Made by a program: the position numbers and the translations under genes. A DNA stretch of 64,000 bases from Gemmata massiliana (GTDB lineage Bacteria; Planctomycetota; Planctomycetia; Gemmatales; Gemmataceae): assembly GCA_000531095.1 (NCBI GenBank), contig HG799474.1, positions 1-64,000 on the forward strand, given 5' to 3'. The stretch's first letter is position 1. Each line of letters begins with the position of its first letter. The notes beneath the pieces were generated by a model that was not told where the DNA came from, did not search any database, and saw only the letters and a list, made by a program, of their open reading frames with translations. This document shows, one piece after another, positions 59,700 through 64,000 of the stretch.

Positions 59700-61271
59700 A
59701 TGTTCCCAACGCTCGAAAGTGTCAGCAGGCTCCGGGCCGCACTGGACAACGACCTGCTCGTTTTCCTGCCGGAACTCGCGGTGTGTGCCGGGATCGTTGC
59801 CCTTCTACTCGCGCGCTTGCTCCCGATACTGGACCGCGTTCACCTCGGGAGCGTGGCGCTGATCGCGCTCGTCGTGTCGCTGTTTGTGAGCGGGTACCAG
59901 ATTTACGACAGTCATGGGTATCTGGCGACCGGCGACCAGTGGTCCGTGCCCTACTTCGGCGGGATGCTCGTTGCGGATGCGTGGGGCCGGTTCGTGCGCC
60001 TGATCGTGCTCGCCGCGGCGCTGATTACGGTCGTTCTTTCGCTGCTCACCGGCATTCCCGATCGAGACGATTCCGCCGATTTCTACGTGCTTCTGCTCGG
60101 CGGCACGCTCGGTATGACGTTGATGACGTCCGCGGCGCACTTGCTGATGGTGTTCATCGCGGTGGAGATGGCGAGCCTGCCCGGGTACGCGCTGGCCGGG
60201 TTCCTGAAGGGGAAGCGGAGCGGGAGCGAGGCCGCGCTGAAGTACGTGGTTTATGGTGCCGCGGCGAGTGGGGTGATGCTGTACGGCATCACGCTTCTGG
60301 CGGGCACGTTCGGCACCGGGACACTTCACGACGTGGCCGGGGGGATCGCGCAACGCGGACTCGATTTACCCGTGCTCGCGGGGCTGGCGCTCACGCTCGT
60401 GGGCTTGGGGTTCAAACTCGCCGCGGTGCCGTTCCAGTTCTGGTGCCCGGACGTGTTTGAGGGCGCTGCGGCCGAGGTCGCGGGCTTTCTGTCGGTTGCG
60501 TCGAAGGCCGGTGCAATCGGGTTGACCGGGCGCGTGTTGCTCACACTGCATGCCGCGCAGCACGGCAGTTGGGCGATCCCTGCGAGTCTCGGTATCGGGA
60601 TCGCTGGAATCGCGATGATTACGGTGACGTTCGGGAACCTCGCCGCGTTCACGCAAACGAACCTGAAACGATTGCTCGCGTACTCGACCATCGCGCACGC
60701 AGGCTACATGCTGATGGCCCTCGCGGTCGTGACGCCCGAGGGCGCGTCGGCGGTGTTGTACTACCTCACGGCATACGTCGCGATGAACCTCGGCGCATTC
60801 GGCGTTGTCGCTCTGGTGCGGAACGCGACCGGGAGCGAGGAACTCAGTGCCGCTCGCGGGTTGGTGCGCCGGAACCCGCTGCTCGCGGTCGCGATGACGG
60901 TGTTCCTGGCGAGCTTACTCGGGCTCCCACCTCTGGCCGGTTTCGCGGGGAAGTTTCAGGTGTTCGTTGCGGTGTACCAGGCCGCGAAAGCCGCGACCGC
61001 GTCCGGACCGCCGGGGCTCGGTACGGTGTTCTTCGTGCTGCTCGCGGTGGGTGCTGTGAATACGGCGATCAGTGCGTACTACTACCTGAAGATCGCGCGC
61101 GCGATGCTCCTGGACGACCCCGCGGAAGGCACGGCCGCGCCCGCAACGAATTCCCCGGCTGCGGGATTGTTTTTCGTCGCCTTGGTCGCGTTCTTGTTTG
61201 CGGCCGGTGTGGTGTGGGATCCGCTAATGAGCGAAACGGCCCGCGCCGCGAGTGCGTTCAGTGCGAAATGA
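59700..61271 (+). CDS. nuoN: NADH-quinone oxidoreductase subunit N
   Basis: A 523-residue inner-membrane subunit of complex I with about 14 helices, of the antiporter-like type that moves protons. Motifs: FIAVEMASLPGYALAGFLKG with the conserved Glu, GSEAALKYVVYGAAASGVML with the Lys, LGLGFKLAAVPFQFWCPDVF, and TNLKRLLAYSTIAHAGYMLM. The C-terminal lateral-helix region ends AGLFFVALVAFLFAAG. No other nuo genes are adjacent (a sugar isomerase upstream, tatD downstream), so this is an isolated copy or the edge of a split operon. Confidence 0.92.
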   Translation: MFPTLESVSRLRAALDNDLLVFLPELAVCAGIVALLLARLLPILDRVHLGSVALIALVVSLFVSGYQIYDSHGYLATGDQWSVPYFGGMLVADAWGRFVRLIVLAAALITVVLSLLTGIPDRDDSADFYVLLLGGTLGMTLMTSAAHLLMVFIAVEMASLPGYALAGFLKGKRSGSEAALKYVVYGAAASGVMLYGITLLAGTFGTGTLHDVAGGIAQRGLDLPVLAGLALTLVGLGFKLAAVPFQFWCPDVFEGAAAEVAGFLSVASKAGAIGLTGRVLLTLHAAQHGSWAIPASLGIGIAGIAMITVTFGNLAAFTQTNLKRLLAYSTIAHAGYMLMALAVVTPEGASAVLYYLTAYVAMNLGAFGVVALVRNATGSEELSAARGLVRRNPLLAVAMTVFLASLLGLPPLAGFAGKFQVFVAVYQAAKAATASGPPGLGTVFFVLLAVGAVNTAISAYYYLKIARAMLLDDPAEGTAAPATNSPAAGLFFVALVAFLFAAGVVWDPLMSETARAASAFSAK

Positions 61272-61298
61272 ATTCACGGGTTACTGCGGAAACGATGC

Positions 61299-62069
61299 AT
61301 GTTGATTGATACCCACACACACCTGTTCGATGACCGGTTCCGTAAAGACCTACCGACGGTACTGGAACGCGCGACCGCAGCCGGTGTAGAGCGCGTTATT
61401 TGCCTCGGGATCGACCTCGAATCGTCTCTCGCGGCTGTTGAGATCGCGAACACGTACCCGCTCGTCGTGGCCGCGGTGGGCATTCAGCCGAATCACGTGG
61501 CCGAAGCCAAGGTCGGTGATTGGGAAGCCATCGTCAAACTCGCGGGGAGCGATCCGCGTGTTGTCGCGATCGGTGAGACGGGGCTCGACCGCTACTGGGA
61601 TCGCGCGCCGTTCCCCGTTCAGGAAGATTATTTCGCGCGCCACATCCAACTCGCGCGCGACCTGCGAAAACCCTTCGTGATCCACTGCCGCGATGCCGAA
61701 GCGGACGTGGTGAAAGCTCTGCGCGGACAGGAGGCTAACGGACCGCTCCGCGCCGTGATGCACTCCTTCAGCGGCGACGCGGCCACCGCACGCGAGTGCC
61801 TAGAGATGGGGCTTTACATTTCGTTTGCCGGGATGGTGACTTATCCGACAGCGCAAAATTTGCGCGACATCGCGAAAGACGTGCCGCTCGACCGGCTCCT
61901 CGTGGAAACCGACTGCCCCTATCTCGCTCCGCAACCGGTTCGCGGGAAGCGCAACGAGCCTTCATATGTCGCACACACGGCCGCGTTGCTCGCGCAGGTG
62001 AAGGGTGTAAGTATCGCCGAGATCGAAGAACACACCACGCGGAACGCGAAAACTCTTTTCGGACTGTAA
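61299..62069 (+). CDS. tatD: TatD-family metal-dependent hydrolase
   Basis: A 256-residue amidohydrolase-fold DNase. The ATG at 61299 gives MLIDTHTHLFDD, where HTH binds metal. Other ligands: AIGETGLDRYWD (Glu), FVIHCRDAE (His), MHSFSGDAATA (His) and LLVETDCPYLAPQP (Asp). TatD enzymes are 3'-5' exonucleases or D-aminoacyl-type deacylases in the cytoplasm. The gene starts 27 bases after nuoN and is probably on the same transcript. Length is standard. Confidence 0.93.
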   Translation: MLIDTHTHLFDDRFRKDLPTVLERATAAGVERVICLGIDLESSLAAVEIANTYPLVVAAVGIQPNHVAEAKVGDWEAIVKLAGSDPRVVAIGETGLDRYWDRAPFPVQEDYFARHIQLARDLRKPFVIHCRDAEADVVKALRGQEANGPLRAVMHSFSGDAATARECLEMGLYISFAGMVTYPTAQNLRDIAKDVPLDRLLVETDCPYLAPQPVRGKRNEPSYVAHTAALLAQVKGVSIAEIEEHTTRNAKTLFGL

Positions 62070-62086
62070 CGGCTGTTCCTGGGACC

Positions 62087-62103
62087 GCGGACGTCTCGTC
62101 CGC
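62087..62103 (+). repeat. Short palindrome after tatD
   Basis: GCGGACG and CGTCCGC around TCT, 18 bases after the tatD stop. It may terminate or belong to a dispersed repeat family. The rest of the 62070-62277 gap shows nothing else. Confidence 0.45.
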
Positions 62104-62277
62104 TGAACTCTGGGCCTTCGGGTTTCGGTCGTGCGTGCGACTTGCATTTCCTTCACCCCGATCTCATGTCTGTTTCGGGGATCTGTGGCATTCTGATATC
62201 GGTTGCTGAGCGGAACCTTCGCCCTTGTGCGGGGGTTGGATCTGGTATCGTTCGCTCGCACCCGTGAGGGTTTGCCA

Positions 62278-63981
62278 ATGCGGTTCCGTTCACTGGCCCT
62301 GTTCGCGCTAACCGCCGGGTTCGTTGCGCTGATCGGTGACTTCTCGCCGCTCGACGCGCAGGAGAAACTCGGGAAGAAGGGCAAGAAGTTCGTACTGCCC
62401 GCGCGCCCCGCTGCCAAGCCCGAAATCAAGCCGGCGGTCGAGAAACCGCCCGCGCCGATTCTCCCGACTCTCGCGACACCGAAAACCAAGGACGCGGTCG
62501 CGCTCGCAAAAATTATCGACATCGAAATCAACCGTCGACTCGCGGACGCGAAACTGACCGCGTCGGCGCAGAGTTCGGACGAAGAGTTCCTGCGCCGCGT
62601 GTCACTCGACATCACGGGCGTCATCCCGTCGGCGGAGCGGGCGAAAACCTTCCTCGACTCGAAAGAGGTCGACAAGCGGGCGAAGCTCGTCGACGAATTG
62701 CTCGCCGATCCGCACTTCGGCCGGCGCATGGCGGACATCTGGACCGCGAAACTGTTCCCGCGCGACTCCGGGAACCGCTTCGTCCTGAAAGACCCGCTCT
62801 ACAAGTGGCTGGAAGACGAGTTCAACAAGAACCCCGGCTGGGACAAACTTGTGACCGGCCTCGTCACGGCGACCGGTACCGTTACGGACAACCCCGCGGT
62901 CACGTACTTCCTCGCGAACCGCTCAGTGGACAAGCTCACCGACACCACCACGCAGCACTTCCTGGGCATTCAGCTCCAGTGCGCACAGTGCCACAACCAC
63001 CCGTTCACGTCGTGGAAGCAGACGGAATATTGGGGAATGGCCGGCTTCTACAGCAAGGTGAAGGCGGACAACCCCAGGAACGCGAACAAGGGCGCCGACA
63101 ACACTACGATCGGCGTGACCGAGGGCAACGGGCGCACGCGCCAGCGGGACTTCTTCCCCGAATCAGCCAAAACGGTGCCGACGAAGTTCCTCGGTGGCGA
63201 GGAGCCGAAGCTAGGGGCCAGTGAACCGTACCGCCCGGCGCTCGCGAAGTGGATGACAGGCTCGAACAACCCGTTCTTCGCGAAGGCACTCGTAAACCGC
63301 ACCTGGGCGCACCTGTTCGGGCGCGGGATCGTGAACCCGGTGGACGACATGCTCCCGGAGAACGAGCCGACGCACCCGGACCTCCTCGCCGCGCTCGCGT
63401 ATCACGTTTCGACCGCGGGCGAGTTCGACCTCAAGTACCTCTTCAAAGCGATCTGTTTGAGTGATGCGTACCAGCGGACCAGCAAGCCCACCGCGGACAA
63501 CAAGAACGACAAGGCCCTCTACAGCCACATCGCGGTGAAGGTGCTCTCGCCCGAACAGCTTTACGACTCCCTCGCACAAGTGACCGGGGGCGCCCGTGTG
63601 GTAGACATGCGGGGGGCGCGAGGTATGGTCGGGGCTGGACGGGGGGCGCGAGTGGGCGGGCGCGATCAGTTCGTGAACTTCTTCCTCGCGGGAGCGGATT
63701 CGACCAGCGCGCTCGATTACGAAGCCGGTATCCCGCAAGCGCTCCGATTGATGAACGCACCGGTCGCGAATAGCTCGGCTGCGGCGCGGGGAATCATCGG
63801 TTCGACGACGAACCCCGAAGAAGCGATCGAGCGCATCTACCTCGCCGCACTCTCCCGGCGCCCGACGAGCGAGGAAACGAAGAACCTGACCACTTACGTG
63901 AAGCGCACCGGCGCCCAAGCCGCATACAGCGACATCCTCTGGGCCATACTGAACAGCAGCGAATTCACATTGGTTCGCTGA
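62278..63981 (+). CDS. DUF1549/DUF1553 cytochrome-like secreted protein
   Basis: A 567-residue protein from the ATG at 62278. Signal peptide RSLALFALTAGFVALIGDF. A Pro/Lys-rich linker precedes DUF1549 (about 75-270: INRRLADAKLTASAQSSDEE, RRVSLDITGVIPSAERAKTF, and the haem-type QLQCAQCHNHPFTSWKQTEY). DUF1553 follows (KWMTGSNNPFFAKALVNRTW, GIVNPVDDMLPENEPTHPDL, LSPEQLYDSLAQVTGG). A Gly/Arg-rich stretch (about 440-462) interrupts it. These genes are typical of planctomycetes and usually precede DUF1501 genes, which would lie beyond the window. Function unknown, perhaps a periplasmic redox or carbohydrate enzyme. Confidence 0.9.
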   Translation: MRFRSLALFALTAGFVALIGDFSPLDAQEKLGKKGKKFVLPARPAAKPEIKPAVEKPPAPILPTLATPKTKDAVALAKIIDIEINRRLADAKLTASAQSSDEEFLRRVSLDITGVIPSAERAKTFLDSKEVDKRAKLVDELLADPHFGRRMADIWTAKLFPRDSGNRFVLKDPLYKWLEDEFNKNPGWDKLVTGLVTATGTVTDNPAVTYFLANRSVDKLTDTTTQHFLGIQLQCAQCHNHPFTSWKQTEYWGMAGFYSKVKADNPRNANKGADNTTIGVTEGNGRTRQRDFFPESAKTVPTKFLGGEEPKLGASEPYRPALAKWMTGSNNPFFAKALVNRTWAHLFGRGIVNPVDDMLPENEPTHPDLLAALAYHVSTAGEFDLKYLFKAICLSDAYQRTSKPTADNKNDKALYSHIAVKVLSPEQLYDSLAQVTGGARVVDMRGARGMVGAGRGARVGGRDQFVNFFLAGADSTSALDYEAGIPQALRLMNAPVANSSAAARGIIGSTTNPEEAIERIYLAALSRRPTSEETKNLTTYVKRTGAQAAYSDILWAILNSSEFTLVR

Positions 63982-64000
63982 TGGTGAACCCCGCCCGCAA

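Overview
The window is a GC-rich stretch of chromosome from a planctomycete of the Gemmata type (family Gemmataceae). The evidence is the set of lineage-restricted families: five TIGR02996 repeat-companion/LRR genes plus a sixth remnant, three TIGR03066 proteins (a Gemmata paralogous family), two TIGR03067 proteins, two DUF1559 pseudopilin-like genes each paired with a small lipoprotein, a DUF1549/DUF1553 cytochrome-like protein and a CotH protein. An LptD-like barrel points to a Gram-negative outer membrane. I see no rRNA, tRNA, CRISPR array, prophage or intact transposase.

Layout. 0-13 kb: an outer-membrane-like protein, metG, a run of three TIGR02996/LRR genes with a decayed fourth, a beta-CASP nuclease, an lptD-like gene, dgkA, a lone sdhB and another TIGR02996 gene. 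13-14.1 kb: a decay zone with a truncated Gemmata paralogue cut at a 28-bp palindrome arm and a frameshifted remnant of an FG-GAP-type surface protein. 14.1-18.3 kb: two DUF1559/lipoprotein modules on either side of a DJ-1/PfpI gene. 18.7-22.7 kb: acnA and two paralogous membrane proteins. 22.7-25.9 kb: a tight operon NHL protein - secreted DNA/RNA nuclease - NuiA-like nuclease inhibitor - membrane-anchored nuclease. 26-36.7 kb: a Na+/H+ antiporter, tandem TIGR03066 and TIGR03067 secreted proteins, ltaE, aroC, glyS and a small two-gene unit of unknown role. 36.9-38.1 kb: CotH.

38.2-49 kb is the most unusual part: a complete Kdp potassium-uptake locus. The structural genes (a 31-residue membrane peptide, kdpF, kdpA, kdpB and a kdpC almost twice the usual length) diverge from a regulatory operon in which KdpD is split (the KdpD/USP sensor module alone, with a separate histidine kinase) and KdpE is replaced by an NtrC-type sigma-54 activator. 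The shared intergenic region holds a candidate sigma-54 promoter preceded by dyad sites. Two composite palindromic elements (about 364 and 316 bp) sit inside the kdp transcript, and a 36-bp near-copy of kdpF sits inside the activator gene, where it has replaced the usual WPGNV motif.

49-64 kb: a frameshifted TAT-signal beta-propeller gene, a lipoprotein hydrolase, a DUF4058-like gene, an R2K-type ATP-grasp gene, an NPF-repeat secreted protein, a translationally coupled operon (patatin-like membrane lipase, TIGR02996/LRR, membrane protein), a TIM-barrel sugar isomerase, an isolated nuoN, tatD and a DUF1549/DUF1553 gene that ends just before the window edge.

Palindromic hairpins are frequent between genes. 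Many look like terminators; others belong to dispersed repeat families shared between loci. Family assignments rest on recognised motifs and gene order read from the sequence; no database search was possible.
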